From Frankiales bacterium (lineage in GTDB: Bacteria > Actinomycetota > Actinomycetes > JAFAQI01), in the NCBI GenBank assembly GCA_025980465.1, contig JAICXJ010000002.1:62001-126000 (forward strand): a stretch of 64,000 nt of DNA, given 5' to 3'. The translations under genes and the position numbers were made by a program. Below are positions 48,290 to 57,010 of the stretch, one piece after another; position 1 is the first letter of the stretch, and each line of letters begins with the position of its first letter. The notes under the pieces were generated by a model. The model had not been told where the DNA came from. It did no database searches and saw only the letters and a list, made by a program, of their open reading frames with translations.

Positions 48290-50119
48290 TCAACGAAGCG
48301 GCAGACCCACCAGCGCACCGAGTACGACGACCCCGACCATGAGCCACGCGACGTAGTCGCCGACATGACCGGAGTGCAGCGCCCGCATGCCGGACAGCCC
48401 GCGCTGGAACGGCGCGAGGACCGAGCGCAACCGCCGCCGTACCGCCTCGGCGTACCAGCCGGTCGCCGCGACGCCGACCGCCAGCAGCGCCGAGACCAGG
48501 CCGAGGACGACGCCAGTCGTCGTCCAGTCGATGGCAGTCGGGTCATGGGCGACGGTCGGGTGAGCATGCCGGAGCGTCTCCGCGAGATAGCCGGCATGGT
48601 CGATCAACCTGGTGGCGCCGCCACCGATCGCGTGGATGGACGACGGGGCGAGGCCGAGGGCGAGGCAGCCGGCGATCAGGGCGATGATCGGTCCGACCAA
48701 GCTGGCTGAGCGCCGTCCGAATCGTTGTGTCGTCTCCGGCGTTTCCTCTTCGGCAGCGCTGTCCTCGGTCTGCCGAGGTCGCGGGCCGAGGCCGAGGAAG
48801 ATCCGTCCGCCGGCTCGCAGCGCCGCCCCGCCGGTCATCGCCGACACCGCGACGAACAGCACGGGGCCGAACCAGTAGCCGTCGGCGCTGAGCGCGTCCT
48901 CACCGATCGCCTTGCCCAACCCGGTGGCGAAGGGCGGGAGGCCCGCTAGCGCCAGCGAGGCGATCGCGAAGAGAGTGGCGGGCACCCGGGCATCCCGGGC
49001 CTTGCCGTGCAGCGCCGCCTCGTCGACACTGCCGTACCGGTTGAGCACCATCCCGGCGAGCAGGAAGAGTGCGCATTTCGCGCCGGCGTGCCCGGCGACG
49101 TAGACCGCCGCACCGGTCGTGCCGGACGCATCCATCGTTCCGGCAGCGCACATGAACAAGCCCATGTGAGCGATCGTGGAGAACGCCAGCAGCCGCTTGA
49201 GGTGCCGTTGTGCGAGGCACATGACTGATCCAACGAGTGCAGTTACGGCGCCGAGGACGATGAACGCACGGCGCATGTCCGAGGCCGGGATCACCCCCGC
49301 GAACGAGGTCCAATACACCCGAAGGACGCCGTAGAGACCGAGCTCGACCATCACACCTGAAAACAGCACGCAGACCGGTGTCGGCGCCGCGGCGTGGGCG
49401 TCGTCGAGCCAGAAGTGGAAGGGCACCGCGGCGGCTTTCACCAGCCAGCCGGTCATGATGAAGATGAACGCGACGACGATCAGCGCGTTCGGCCGCTGGT
49501 GGTCCAGGTTGGCGCCGATCTGCGCCAACCCGAGCTGGCTGGTCCGCGCGTACATCAGGCCGATCCCCATTAGCGTGATGTACGCGCCGAGTGAGTTGAC
49601 GATCCCGAAGTTCAGCGCGCCCTGAAGTGCGCTGCGATCCTCGACCTTGAACCCCGTCAGCGCATACGCCGCGGCTCCCATCAACTCGAAGAAGACGAAC
49701 ATGTCGAACAGGTCGCCGGTAAGTGCGAAGCCGTTCATTCCGGCCAGGAAGAGCAGCATCAGGCACTGAAAGTGCGCATCCGCCGACTCGAAGTACCGAG
49801 CCGAGTAGATCAGTGCGAGCAGCATCAGGATCGCCGCGAGCAGCGCGACGCCCGCGCCGATGCGATCGACCACGAGGACGATTCCCACCGGATGGCCGCC
49901 GCCGGGGAGCCAGTTGGCGACCCAGTTGATCACCCGGCCCCCGCTGCCGGCGAACAGGGCCGCGTCAAGCCCGACGACGGTGGTGGCTCCGGCGACTGCC
50001 ACGGTGTCGACGACCACGCGCGGCGCCCGTTGACCGATCGAGAGCATCACGCAGGCGACAACGATCGGGATCGCGATGGACAGTGGGGCGAGTTGGGCAA
50101 GCCCGTCGTTGAAGTGCAT
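48290..50119 (-). CDS. mnhD: Mrp-type cation/proton antiporter subunit D (MnhD/MrpD)
   Basis: A 609-residue protein with ~14 membrane segments and the proton-conducting antiporter fold: FFELMGAAAYALTGFK (Glu in TM5), WLVKAAAVPFHFWLDDAHAAAPTPVCVLFSGVMVELGLYGVLRV (conserved Lys and His), HLKRLLAFSTIAHMGLF. The C-terminus is extended with a charged linker (RQTEDSAAEEETPE) and further helices. ATG at 50119 overlaps the mnhC stop (ATGA); the longer upstream frame is antisense-like. It is the only large antiporter-like subunit of this operon. Confidence 0.9.
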   Translation of the reverse strand: MHFNDGLAQLAPLSIAIPIVVACVMLSIGQRAPRVVVDTVAVAGATTVVGLDAALFAGSGGRVINWVANWLPGGGHPVGIVLVVDRIGAGVALLAAILMLLALIYSARYFESADAHFQCLMLLFLAGMNGFALTGDLFDMFVFFELMGAAAYALTGFKVEDRSALQGALNFGIVNSLGAYITLMGIGLMYARTSQLGLAQIGANLDHQRPNALIVVAFIFIMTGWLVKAAAVPFHFWLDDAHAAAPTPVCVLFSGVMVELGLYGVLRVYWTSFAGVIPASDMRRAFIVLGAVTALVGSVMCLAQRHLKRLLAFSTIAHMGLFMCAAGTMDASGTTGAAVYVAGHAGAKCALFLLAGMVLNRYGSVDEAALHGKARDARVPATLFAIASLALAGLPPFATGLGKAIGEDALSADGYWFGPVLFVAVSAMTGGAALRAGGRIFLGLGPRPRQTEDSAAEEETPETTQRFGRRSASLVGPIIALIAGCLALGLAPSSIHAIGGGATRLIDHAGYLAETLRHAHPTVAHDPTAIDWTTTGVVLGLVSALLAVGVAATGWYAEAVRRRLRSVLAPFQRGLSGMRALHSGHVGDYVAWLMVGVVVLGALVGLPLR

Positions 50120-50466
50120 CAGCCGCGCAACGCGGATAGCTCGTCCGGATCCGTGGTGCCGTGGTGCTTGGCGATCTGCAAGGACAGCGCCAGCAGCAGC
50201 GCGGTGACGGTCGCGGAGACGACGATGTCGGTGAGGCACAACGCCTGAACGACCGGATCGACAACCTTCGTACTCGGCTTGATCGTCGAGCCGAACACCG
50301 GTGCGGCCGCGTGGCGCTGGTAGCCGATGCTCAGCAACAAGACATACGTACCGGCCTGGCTCACCGACAGACAGACCACTGCGTGCACGAGGTTCCGGCT
50401 ACGGGCGATACCGACTGCGCCGGTCAGCATGATGGCGCCGGCGACGAAGTACCCGTAGTAGCTCAC
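50119..50466 (-). CDS. mnhC: Mrp antiporter subunit C (MnhC, NuoK-like)
   Basis: A 115-residue protein with three transmembrane helices in the NuoK pattern: GYFVAGAIMLTGAVGIARSRNLVHAVVCLSVSQAGTYVLLLSIGY and DPVVQALCLTDIVVSATVTALLLAL (LTdIVvs is the MnhC/NuoK signature). A short polar insertion separates helices 2 and 3. ATGA overlaps with both neighbours. Confidence 0.9.
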   Translation of the reverse strand: MSYYGYFVAGAIMLTGAVGIARSRNLVHAVVCLSVSQAGTYVLLLSIGYQRHAAAPVFGSTIKPSTKVVDPVVQALCLTDIVVSATVTALLLALSLQIAKHHGTTDPDELSALRG

Positions 50467-51200
50467 GACTTCTGCGGTCCCAGGAGGATCGCCTGATCGA
50501 GGAATTTCGCAATCAACACGATGACCCCGGATCCGACCTCAATGCCGACGGCACCATTGAGCAGCTCAACAGTGCCCGCGGAGAACAACTGGCCGAAGCT
50601 GCCCAGGGGAATCAGGTTCGCGAGGAATCCCATGGCGGTCGCCGCGCCGGCGATGCCGAGGCAGGCAAAGGCGCCGGCGCCGATTGCCTCGCCGTGCTCG
50701 AACAGCCGCACCGGGCGCAGCCGGCCGAGCGTCTCGTAGGAGCCCGCGACGTACAGCAGGTGGATGCCGGAGGCCAGGATGATGCCGCCCTGGAAGCCGC
50801 CACCGGGCGTGATCACGCCGTGACTGATGACGTCCAGGCCGACGATGAGCACGAGCGGGATGAACGCGTAGCCGAGGATGCGAGTGGCCTCCATCACCCG
50901 CCCGGGCTGAGATGGGCCTGCCTCCTGCTCCTCCTTCGACGGCCGCAGCAGCGCGGAGACGCCGATGATCGACGCGAACAGGATGCTCTCCTCGCCGAAG
51001 GTGTCGAGCCCACGCTGGTCGAAGTTGACTGCGCTGACCGCGTTCGCCGTCTGGTGCGCCACGGAACCGTGGATCGCCGCATCCCGATACGGGTGGTGGC
51101 TGCCGCCGAACGACGGCAGGTCCACGAAGGCAAGTCCCATTCCGACGGCGACCGCGGCGCCGGCGATTGCGACCATCCACATGCGGACGCGGCGGCTCAT
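50463..51200 (-). CDS. mnhB: Mrp antiporter subunit B with MbhE-like N-terminal part
   Basis: A 245-residue protein. Residues ~1-95 resemble the MbhE/MrpA C-terminal segment (VNFDQRGLDTFGEESILFASIIGVSALLR). Residues ~105-240 are the MnhB domain: RILGYAFIPLVLIVGLDVISHGVITPGGGFQGGIILASGIHLLYVA and IEVGSGVIVLIAKFLDQAIL. Part of what is normally the tail of MrpA is thus fused to MnhB. It overlaps the mnhC gene by ATGA. Confidence 0.88.
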   Translation of the reverse strand: MSRRVRMWMVAIAGAAVAVGMGLAFVDLPSFGGSHHPYRDAAIHGSVAHQTANAVSAVNFDQRGLDTFGEESILFASIIGVSALLRPSKEEQEAGPSQPGRVMEATRILGYAFIPLVLIVGLDVISHGVITPGGGFQGGIILASGIHLLYVAGSYETLGRLRPVRLFEHGEAIGAGAFACLGIAGAATAMGFLANLIPLGSFGQLFSAGTVELLNGAVGIEVGSGVIVLIAKFLDQAILLGPQKS

Positions 51201-51433
51201 CGACCGCCCCGGATCTTGCTGATCGTCAGCATCACCATCAGCGGGACGATGGCCGTGCCCACCGCGAGCTGACTGAGCGCGACATCCGGCGCTTGAAGCG
51301 CGAAGAACAACACGGTGAGGCTCACACCCAAAACAGAGAGCGTTACGGCCTGCCGGCTCGGGTCCTGCGACGCGACCACCGCGATCGCTGCCGCCAGCAC
51401 CAGAGTCAGCGCCGCGCCGACGATGAACGTCAT
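51197..51433 (-). CDS. MbhD/DUF4040-type Mrp subunit
   Basis: A 78-residue protein with two or three membrane helices: VGAALTLVLAAAIAVVASQDPSRQAVTLSVLGVSLTVLFFALQAPDVALSQLAVGTAIVPLMVMLTI. The QAPDVALSQLAVG segment is the hallmark of the MbhD/DUF4040 domain, which in classical Mrp systems is the C-terminal part of MrpA. It overlaps mnhB by ATGA and lies 13 bases downstream of mnhG. Confidence 0.87.
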   Translation of the reverse strand: MTFIVGAALTLVLAAAIAVVASQDPSRQAVTLSVLGVSLTVLFFALQAPDVALSQLAVGTAIVPLMVMLTISKIRGGR

Positions 51434-51446
51434 CGCGCGCGCCCGG

Positions 51447-51752
51447 TCACGGCGGACCTTCGGGCGACAGCAGGCCGCGCTGCTGTGCCTCCACCCGTCC
51501 GGTAGCCATCTCGAGGATCGGGCCAGAGATGGCGAGGATTGCGACGATCAGGATCTGCAGACCGGCGGTGATCCCCCACCCGGTGTGTACGACGATCGCG
51601 GCTGCGAACAGTGGGCCCGCGACGGTCGTCACCGGCGTCAGGTAATGCAGCCGCCCGTAGGTGGTCCGCATCGCGAGGGCACCGATGGCGGACAGCACAG
51701 TGACGAGCAGTGAAGCTGCCAGAAGGGCGTCGGAGATGACGAGGCGGGTCAT
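51447..51752 (-). CDS. mnhG: Mrp antiporter subunit G (MnhG)
   Basis: A 101-residue protein with three membrane segments. LLVTVLSAIGALAMRTTYGRLHYLTPVTTVAGPLFAAAIVVH (MrTtYgRLHyl.p.tt.G) is the MnhG/PhaG signature, and the C-terminus is polar (GRVEAQQRGLLSPEGPP). ATGA overlap with mnhF. Confidence 0.9.
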   Translation of the reverse strand: MTRLVISDALLAASLLVTVLSAIGALAMRTTYGRLHYLTPVTTVAGPLFAAAIVVHTGWGITAGLQILIVAILAISGPILEMATGRVEAQQRGLLSPEGPP

Positions 51753-52003
51753 GGTCGCGGTCCGAGCAGCCGGGTGAAGACCAACGTGCCGACCACGTTC
51801 AGCACGGCGAGGACGAGCGGCACGATGAGGTAGCTGGGCTGATCGACACCAGCGGCGAACGCCATCAGGAAGAAGACGGCGATCGGCGAGGCGAGCTCCA
51901 GCCCCACAAGCCGTGAGACGCCGTCACCGCGAGCACCGATGATCAGTGCCGGGCCGAGCCCAAGGACCAACAAGACAGCCGACGCAGCCAGCCAAGCATT
52001 CAC
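51749..52003 (-). CDS. mnhF: Mrp antiporter subunit F (MnhF)
   Basis: An 84-residue protein with three membrane helices: LAASAVLLVLGLGPALIIGARGDGVSRLVGLELASPIAVFFLMAFAAGVDQPSYLIVPLVLAVLNVVGTLVFTR. The order and length fit MnhF. ATGA overlaps with mnhE upstream and mnhG downstream. Confidence 0.88.
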   Translation of the reverse strand: MNAWLAASAVLLVLGLGPALIIGARGDGVSRLVGLELASPIAVFFLMAFAAGVDQPSYLIVPLVLAVLNVVGTLVFTRLLGPRP

Positions 52004-52506
52004 TTCTGCACCGCCTTCGTCATCGATGCGGGACTGTCGACGAGCACGTGCACGAGCAGTTCTCCCGTGGCGGTGTCGTCATCGACCACGAAGCTGCCTG
52101 GCGTGAAGGAGACGAACATGGTGGCGGCTGCCCGCGATGTCGACGGCAACACGCCGGGCCCCGGTGCGACCGGCACCCGCTGCCAGCGCCCTTCCCGCTC
52201 ACCGCGGAACCGCCGCCGCCAAGGAAGCGCAAGTACCCCCACCGTGTCCTGGGCTATCGCGGCCGGCAACGGTGGGATCCATCGCCAGTAACGCCGGGTT
52301 GGGTGCAGCCGCAGCCCGAGCGCGCGGCGCACCGCGACGGCGGCTGTCGCGCAGGCCGCGGCGGCAGCGCTCGCGACGCTGAGGTCCGCCGTCTCGACGG
52401 AGGACAACGTCAGCAGCCAGATGCCGAGCGCAGCCGCCGCCCAAGCCAGCCACTCCAACCCAACCCGGATGATCACCGGCACGGGCTGATCGTCCCCGCT
52501 GCCCAT
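52000..52506 (-). CDS. mnhE: Mrp antiporter subunit E (MnhE)
   Basis: A 168-residue protein. Two N-terminal membrane segments (RVGLEWLAWAAAALGIWLLTLSS and SVASAAAAACATAAVAV) are followed by the soluble MnhE core, IAQDTVGVLALPWRRR and TMFVSFTPGSFVVDDDTATGELLVHVLVDSP, where the SfTPGs.V.d segment is the family mark. First gene of the E-F-G-MbhD-B-C-D operon. Twenty bases separate it from the transporter gene upstream on the same strand. Confidence 0.88.
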   Translation of the reverse strand: MGSGDDQPVPVIIRVGLEWLAWAAAALGIWLLTLSSVETADLSVASAAAAACATAAVAVRRALGLRLHPTRRYWRWIPPLPAAIAQDTVGVLALPWRRRFRGEREGRWQRVPVAPGPGVLPSTSRAAATMFVSFTPGSFVVDDDTATGELLVHVLVDSPASMTKAVQK

Positions 52507-52525
52507 GGCCCTAATCGCGCTGTAG

Positions 52526-53323
52526 CTACTGGCCGATCTTGACGCCGGGGAATCCGCCGGGGTACTCGATCGGATGGATCGGCTTCGCCAATGGGCGATT
52601 CGCGGCCTTGCTCCAGGTGCCGAGCGGAAGCACCGTTCGGCCGGTGATGGCGAGAAGCATCATCGCGGTCGCCACGTACCAAGCGATTGCCGCCGCGATG
52701 ACCAGGAACCAGCCGGCCACCCGGTCAGCGGCCAGGCTTCCGGTCCACAGCCCGGCCGCGAGGATGCCGGACCCGCCTGCCAGAGCTGCCAGCACGCCGA
52801 AGAACCCGAGGCTTTCCGTGAGCGAGGCCAGGGCTGCCGAGATGGTGATCGCGCAGAGCGGGACGAACCAGATGGCAAACCCGGCGTCAGGGGTGCCGAG
52901 CGGGACGGGGGACTGAACGCCGGTGACGTAGAGCAGGTGGAGGATTCCCCACGCGAGCCAAAACGATCCCCACGTCCCGTGCACGGCCGTGGCGAGTCCG
53001 TCCCGGGCCTTGAAGGACCACATCGCGGAGAGCAGCTGGACCAGGCCACCGAAGATCAAGGCAAGTGGAAAGAACGACAGTGTCGACAGATCGTTCCCCC
53101 ACCACCCGGCCAGATTCGTGCCCATCATGATCGTTGCGGTGAAGAATCCGAACAGGCCGAGAACGCTGGGCGGCGCGATCGGTGACAGGACGATCCGGCT
53201 TCGGTCTAACCACGAGTCGAACTCGGCCGATTCGCTCGTGGCATCGCCGTTCTCGCCGGTCCCGTGGCTCCGGGCGGAGCCCTGTGTGAGGTCAATTGTC
53301 GATGCGGCATGGCGTCGGGCCAT
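52526..53323 (-). CDS. GPR1/FUN34/SatP-family acetate transporter
   Basis: A 265-residue membrane protein with a ~55-residue polar N-terminus and six hydrophobic segments. APPSVLGLFGFFTATIMMGT is a variant of the NPxPLGL motif; LIFGGLVQLLSAMWSFKARDGLATAVHGTWGSFWLAWG and the closing GTWSKAANRPLA also fit the SatP/AceTr family of monocarboxylate channels. ATG at 53323 is selected by a strong GGAAGGGAGG. It is divergent from a TetR gene and close to a pyruvate-oxidase-like gene, which would produce its likely substrate acetate. Confidence 0.87.
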   Translation of the reverse strand: MARRHAASTIDLTQGSARSHGTGENGDATSESAEFDSWLDRSRIVLSPIAPPSVLGLFGFFTATIMMGTNLAGWWGNDLSTLSFFPLALIFGGLVQLLSAMWSFKARDGLATAVHGTWGSFWLAWGILHLLYVTGVQSPVPLGTPDAGFAIWFVPLCAITISAALASLTESLGFFGVLAALAGGSGILAAGLWTGSLAADRVAGWFLVIAAAIAWYVATAMMLLAITGRTVLPLGTWSKAANRPLAKPIHPIEYPGGFPGVKIGQ

Positions 53324-53369
53324 GGTTGCCTCCCTTCCGAGCTTCTTACATGCGAATCGGTGCCCGTGT

Positions 53370-53397
53370 TTGAATACAGAAAACCTTCCTCTATATT
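53370..53397 (+). promoter_or_regulatory. Promoter TTGAAT-N16-TATATT for the TetR gene
   Basis: A good -35 (TTGAAT, 53370-53375) and -10 (TATATT, 53392-53397) with a 16-base spacer lie in an AT-rich island inside the 109-base divergent gap. TGAATA and TATTCA at its edges form a spaced inverted repeat that could let TetR repress both directions. Confidence 0.5.
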
Positions 53398-53432
53398 CAC
53401 CGACGGAAGGCACGAGGGAGAGGGTCGCACCG

Positions 53433-54023
53433 ATGGCACCAACGCAGCAGGGCGGCCGCAGGCCGGGGGCCGGCCGGCCGCGGCTAGACGCCGACGCCGC
53501 CATCCTTGCGGCCGCTCGTGAGCTGTTGCGCACCGAGGGCTACCACCACCTCAGCATCGAGGAGGTGGCGCGACGCGCGAAGGTGTCACCGGGCACCGTG
53601 TATCGACGGTGGGCGACCAAGACCCAGCTCGCGGTAGCGGCCTACGCCGGGACGATCGGGACGTCTGCGCCGCTCGATACCGGTTCGCTCCGCGGCGATC
53701 TTGATGCCTTCGTGCCCGCTCTGCATCGGTTTTTCAGCGGCGAGCACGGTCAGCTGCTGGCGTCGCTGCTCGGCGCGGTCGGAAATGACGAGTCGGTGAG
53801 CCGCGCGGTCCGCGCCGCCACCAGGCTGCGTCGCGCCGGGCTGCGCCGGATCCTCGAGCGGGCACGCGATCGCGGCGAACTCGCCGACGATGTTGACCTC
53901 GAGCTGGCGATGGATCTCATGCTGGGCCCGCTGTGGACCCGGCTGCTGGTCACCGGCGAACGAATCAGTCGGCCCTTGGTCCACCGAATCGCCCACCTCG
54001 TCGCCGATGCGATCGTGCGCTAG
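53433..54023 (+). CDS. TetR-family transcriptional regulator
   Basis: A 196-residue protein. Helix-turn-helix at ~20-65: LDADAAILAAARELLRTEGYHHLSIEEVARRAKVSPGTVYRRWATKTQL. The C-terminal domain (DAFVPALHRFFSGEHGQLLASLLGAV...LVHRIAHLVADAI) resembles TetR_C_11-type regulators. GGGAGAGGG precedes the ATG; the frame is open upstream but antisense to the transporter. It probably controls the divergent acetate transporter and perhaps the convergent pyruvate oxidase unit. Confidence 0.92.
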   Translation: MAPTQQGGRRPGAGRPRLDADAAILAAARELLRTEGYHHLSIEEVARRAKVSPGTVYRRWATKTQLAVAAYAGTIGTSAPLDTGSLRGDLDAFVPALHRFFSGEHGQLLASLLGAVGNDESVSRAVRAATRLRRAGLRRILERARDRGELADDVDLELAMDLMLGPLWTRLLVTGERISRPLVHRIAHLVADAIVR

Positions 54024-54050
54024 GGCCAGTCCGGACTGGTGAACGGGGTC

Positions 54051-55865
54051 CTAACTCGTGTGGTCGCCGGGCAGCTTCTCCTTGACGTGCTCGGCCATCT
54101 CCGCCCACTTGCCCTTGAACCCCTTCGTCGCAATGCCAACCCCGTCCTCGTCGCCGCTCGCCAGACCCTTCATCGTCTTCTTCAGCATTGTCGGCTTGAC
54201 ATGCGGCGGAAGCGCGACGATCTGTGGGTCGGTGCGGAACTCGATCAACACTGGCTTATCCGCGGCAAGCGCGCGGTCCCACGCCGGACCGACCTCGTCG
54301 GGCTGTTCGACCTTGATCCCCTCGAAGCCGAGCAGCCTCGCGTACTCCGCCGCCGGCAGGTAGGGGAGGGTCTGGGTCTCCGGGTTCTTCGGGTCCCCAC
54401 TGAGTGCGCGCTGTTCGACGGACACCTGGTTGAGGTCGTCGTTGGCGAGGACGACGAAGACCAGCGTCGGGTTGTGACTGGTGAGCTGCGGCAGGTACCG
54501 CTTCACGGTCAGCAGCTCGTTCATTCCCAGCATCGTGAACGCGCCATCGCCGGTGAACCCGATGACCGGTCGCTCAGGGTGGGCGAACTTCGCGCTGATG
54601 GCGTACGGCACTCCGGGCACCATCGTGGCCAACGTGCCCGACAGCGATCCCCGCATCCCTTCCCGGATCTCGCAGTGCCGGGCGTACCAGTTGGTCGCCG
54701 AGCCGCTGTCCGAGGTCATGATGACGTTGTCCGGCAGTCGCCGGTTGAGCTCCCAGAAGACCAGCTCCGGGTTGACGTGGTCAGCACTTTGATGCGCTCG
54801 GTCGTCGAGGATCCGGTCCCAGACCTTGCGCTCGGAGATGATGTGCTCCTGCCAGGAGCGGTCAGCCTTGTGCTTGAGCATCGGGAGCAGCGCTTGCAGC
54901 GTGTCCTTGGCATCACCGACCAGTGACACGTCATTCGGGTAGCGGACCCCGATGAGCGAGCCGTCGAGGTCGATCTCGACGCACTTCGCCTTTCCCTCCT
55001 CCGGGAGCCACTCGGCGTAAGGGAATGAGGTGCCGATCATGAACAAGGTGTCGCAGTTCATCACCATCTTGTGGCTCGGCTCGGTGCCGAGCAGGCCGAT
55101 GCCTCCGGTCACGAACGGGAGCGTGTCCGGCACGACGTCCTTACCGAGGAGCGCCTTGGCTATTCCGCAGCCGAGGATGTCGGCAGCCTCGATCACCTCA
55201 CGGGCGGCGTCGCGGGCGCCGGCGCCGATGAGGATCGCGACCTTCTCGCCGGCGTTGAGGATGTCCGCGGCCTGCCGGAGCAACGTCTCGTCCGGGATCG
55301 CGTGTGGCCTGTTCCAGCCCACACTGGTGAAGACCGAGCCGTGCTCGCGCGGCGGGTCGCTGTACTCCATCTCGCCGACGTCTTCTGGCACGATCACCAC
55401 TGCTGGCCGGCGTTCTTCGTACGCCGACTTGATGGCACGGTCGAGTACGTGTCGTGGCGAGTGCTCGTCCATGATTGTCGAGACGAAGCCCGCCACGTTC
55501 TTGAACAGGGTGGTCAGGTCGATCTCCTGCTGGTAGTGAGCGCCGACCGACAACCGCTTCTGCTGTCCGACGATGGCGAGTACCGGCTGGTGGTCGAGCT
55601 TGGCGTCGTAGAGCCCGTTGAGCAGGTGGATGGCTCCCGGACCGCTGGTCGCGATGCAGCAACCGATCTCGCCGGTGAACTTTGCGTGGGCACAGGCCAT
55701 GAACGCGGCCATCTCTTCGTGGCGGGTCTGGGTGAAGAACGGGTCGTGATCCTCGACCCGCGCGAACGCACCGAGGAAGGCATTGATGCCGTCACCCGGG
55801 TATCCGTAGACCCGGTGGATACCCCACTCGGTCAGTCGGTTCAGGATCCATTCGGCGACCTGCAT
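54051..55865 (-). CDS. Second thiamine-pyrophosphate enzyme, pyruvate oxidase/PoxB-like
   Basis: A 604-residue protein. Pyr domain: VYGYPGDGINAFLGAF with catalytic Glu in QTRHEEMAAFMA (~51) and CIATSGPGAIHLLNGLYDAKLDH; central domain ~190-330; PP domain with GDGAFTMLGMNELLTV and VLANDDLNQVSVEQ. It aligns along its whole length with the protein encoded at 23252, so the two are paralogues, with this copy carrying a longer Lys-rich C-terminus. GAGAGGGA precedes ATG at 55865. Decarboxylation of pyruvate to acetate is likely. Confidence 0.88.
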   Translation of the reverse strand: MQVAEWILNRLTEWGIHRVYGYPGDGINAFLGAFARVEDHDPFFTQTRHEEMAAFMACAHAKFTGEIGCCIATSGPGAIHLLNGLYDAKLDHQPVLAIVGQQKRLSVGAHYQQEIDLTTLFKNVAGFVSTIMDEHSPRHVLDRAIKSAYEERRPAVVIVPEDVGEMEYSDPPREHGSVFTSVGWNRPHAIPDETLLRQAADILNAGEKVAILIGAGARDAAREVIEAADILGCGIAKALLGKDVVPDTLPFVTGGIGLLGTEPSHKMVMNCDTLFMIGTSFPYAEWLPEEGKAKCVEIDLDGSLIGVRYPNDVSLVGDAKDTLQALLPMLKHKADRSWQEHIISERKVWDRILDDRAHQSADHVNPELVFWELNRRLPDNVIMTSDSGSATNWYARHCEIREGMRGSLSGTLATMVPGVPYAISAKFAHPERPVIGFTGDGAFTMLGMNELLTVKRYLPQLTSHNPTLVFVVLANDDLNQVSVEQRALSGDPKNPETQTLPYLPAAEYARLLGFEGIKVEQPDEVGPAWDRALAADKPVLIEFRTDPQIVALPPHVKPTMLKKTMKGLASGDEDGVGIATKGFKGKWAEMAEHVKEKLPGDHTS

Positions 55866-55903
55866 CGGGTTCCCTCTCGTGGTTGCGTGGTGGGTGGGCG
55901 CTG

Positions 55904-57010
55904 TTACGCGACGCGGAACCGCTCGGCGTCGGCTCGTTTGAAGTGCAGACCGTGACCGGGCCGGGACCGGTCGGGGCGAAGCAGCCCACCCGGCTCCGGC
56001 TCGAGCACGCCGTCGAAGAGCATCGACTCGATCCGCACGTGGTCGTGGAAGTACTCGAGATGACGCAGCCGCCGCACTGCGGTGCTTGCCTGCGCCGAGA
56101 TCTGCGGAGCGCAATGCGCCGACAGGTCGATCTGGTGCGCGTCGCACATCCCGGCGACGGCGAGGAAGCCGGTGATTCCCAGGCACCGGGTCGCGTCTGC
56201 CTGGAGGCAGTCGACTGCGCCGCTCGAGAGCATCGACTCGAAGTACCAGGGGTTCCAGCCATACTCCCCGGCGGCGATGTCGATCCCACCCGGCGTCGAC
56301 TCGCGCACCAGCCGTAGCCCGGCGAGGTCATCCGAGCTCACCGGTTCCTCGAACCACCGGACGTCGAACTCCTCGGCGTACCGGTGGGCCCATTTGATCG
56401 CCTCGCGCGGGGTGAACGCGCCGTTGGCGTCGACATACAGCTCGACATCCGGGCCGATCGCCTCGCGCACTGCGGCGAGGCGTCGAGGGTCGGCGTCGGG
56501 GTCGCGGCCAAGCTTCATCTTCACCCGGGGGATACCTGCCTCCGCCCAGCCGACCAGCTGCTCGGTGAGTTGCTTGTCGTCGTAGGAGGTGAAGCCACCA
56601 CTGCCGTAGATCGGCGTGGCTGGATGTACGGCGTCAAGGGCGACGACGAGCGGGATGTCGAGCAGCCTCGACTTCAGGTCCCACAAGGCGATGTCGACCG
56701 CGCTGATCGCCATGGCGACCAGACCGGTGACGCCGAGGTTGCGGGTCTCGTGCATCATCGTCGCGGTCGCGGACGCGACATCGAACGCGTCGTGGTCCTT
56801 GATCGCGTCGGCGAGCTTGCGCTCGATGATCGGGACTGCGCCTTGGTGGGCGTAGGTGTAACCCAGGCCGGTCGTGTCGCCTGCGGTGACTTCGGCGACG
56901 ACCAGGACGGTGGAGTCCCACGCCAGCGTCCCGTCTGACTCCGGCAGATCGGTCGGCACCTCGTAGGCCGCTGCACGCACCTCGGTGACGGAACTGCCTG
57001 AGCGGGTCAT
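55904..57010 (-). CDS. Mandelate racemase/muconate lactonising enzyme (enolase superfamily)
   Basis: A 368-residue protein. N-terminal capping domain, then a TIM barrel with the KxK motif in PRVKMKLGRDP (~165), metal ligands in LYVDANGAF, WFEEPV and AAGEYG, and a His in DLSAHCAPQI (~295). This is the acid-sugar-dehydratase/MLE pattern. The substrate is a carboxylate such as a sugar acid, not resolved further. It overlaps the FAD/Fe-S oxidase gene by ATGA and lies 38 bases upstream of the pyruvate oxidase gene, so the three form one unit. Confidence 0.9.
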   Translation of the reverse strand: MTRSGSSVTEVRAAAYEVPTDLPESDGTLAWDSTVLVVAEVTAGDTTGLGYTYAHQGAVPIIERKLADAIKDHDAFDVASATATMMHETRNLGVTGLVAMAISAVDIALWDLKSRLLDIPLVVALDAVHPATPIYGSGGFTSYDDKQLTEQLVGWAEAGIPRVKMKLGRDPDADPRRLAAVREAIGPDVELYVDANGAFTPREAIKWAHRYAEEFDVRWFEEPVSSDDLAGLRLVRESTPGGIDIAAGEYGWNPWYFESMLSSGAVDCLQADATRCLGITGFLAVAGMCDAHQIDLSAHCAPQISAQASTAVRRLRHLEYFHDHVRIESMLFDGVLEPEPGGLLRPDRSRPGHGLHFKRADAERFRVA

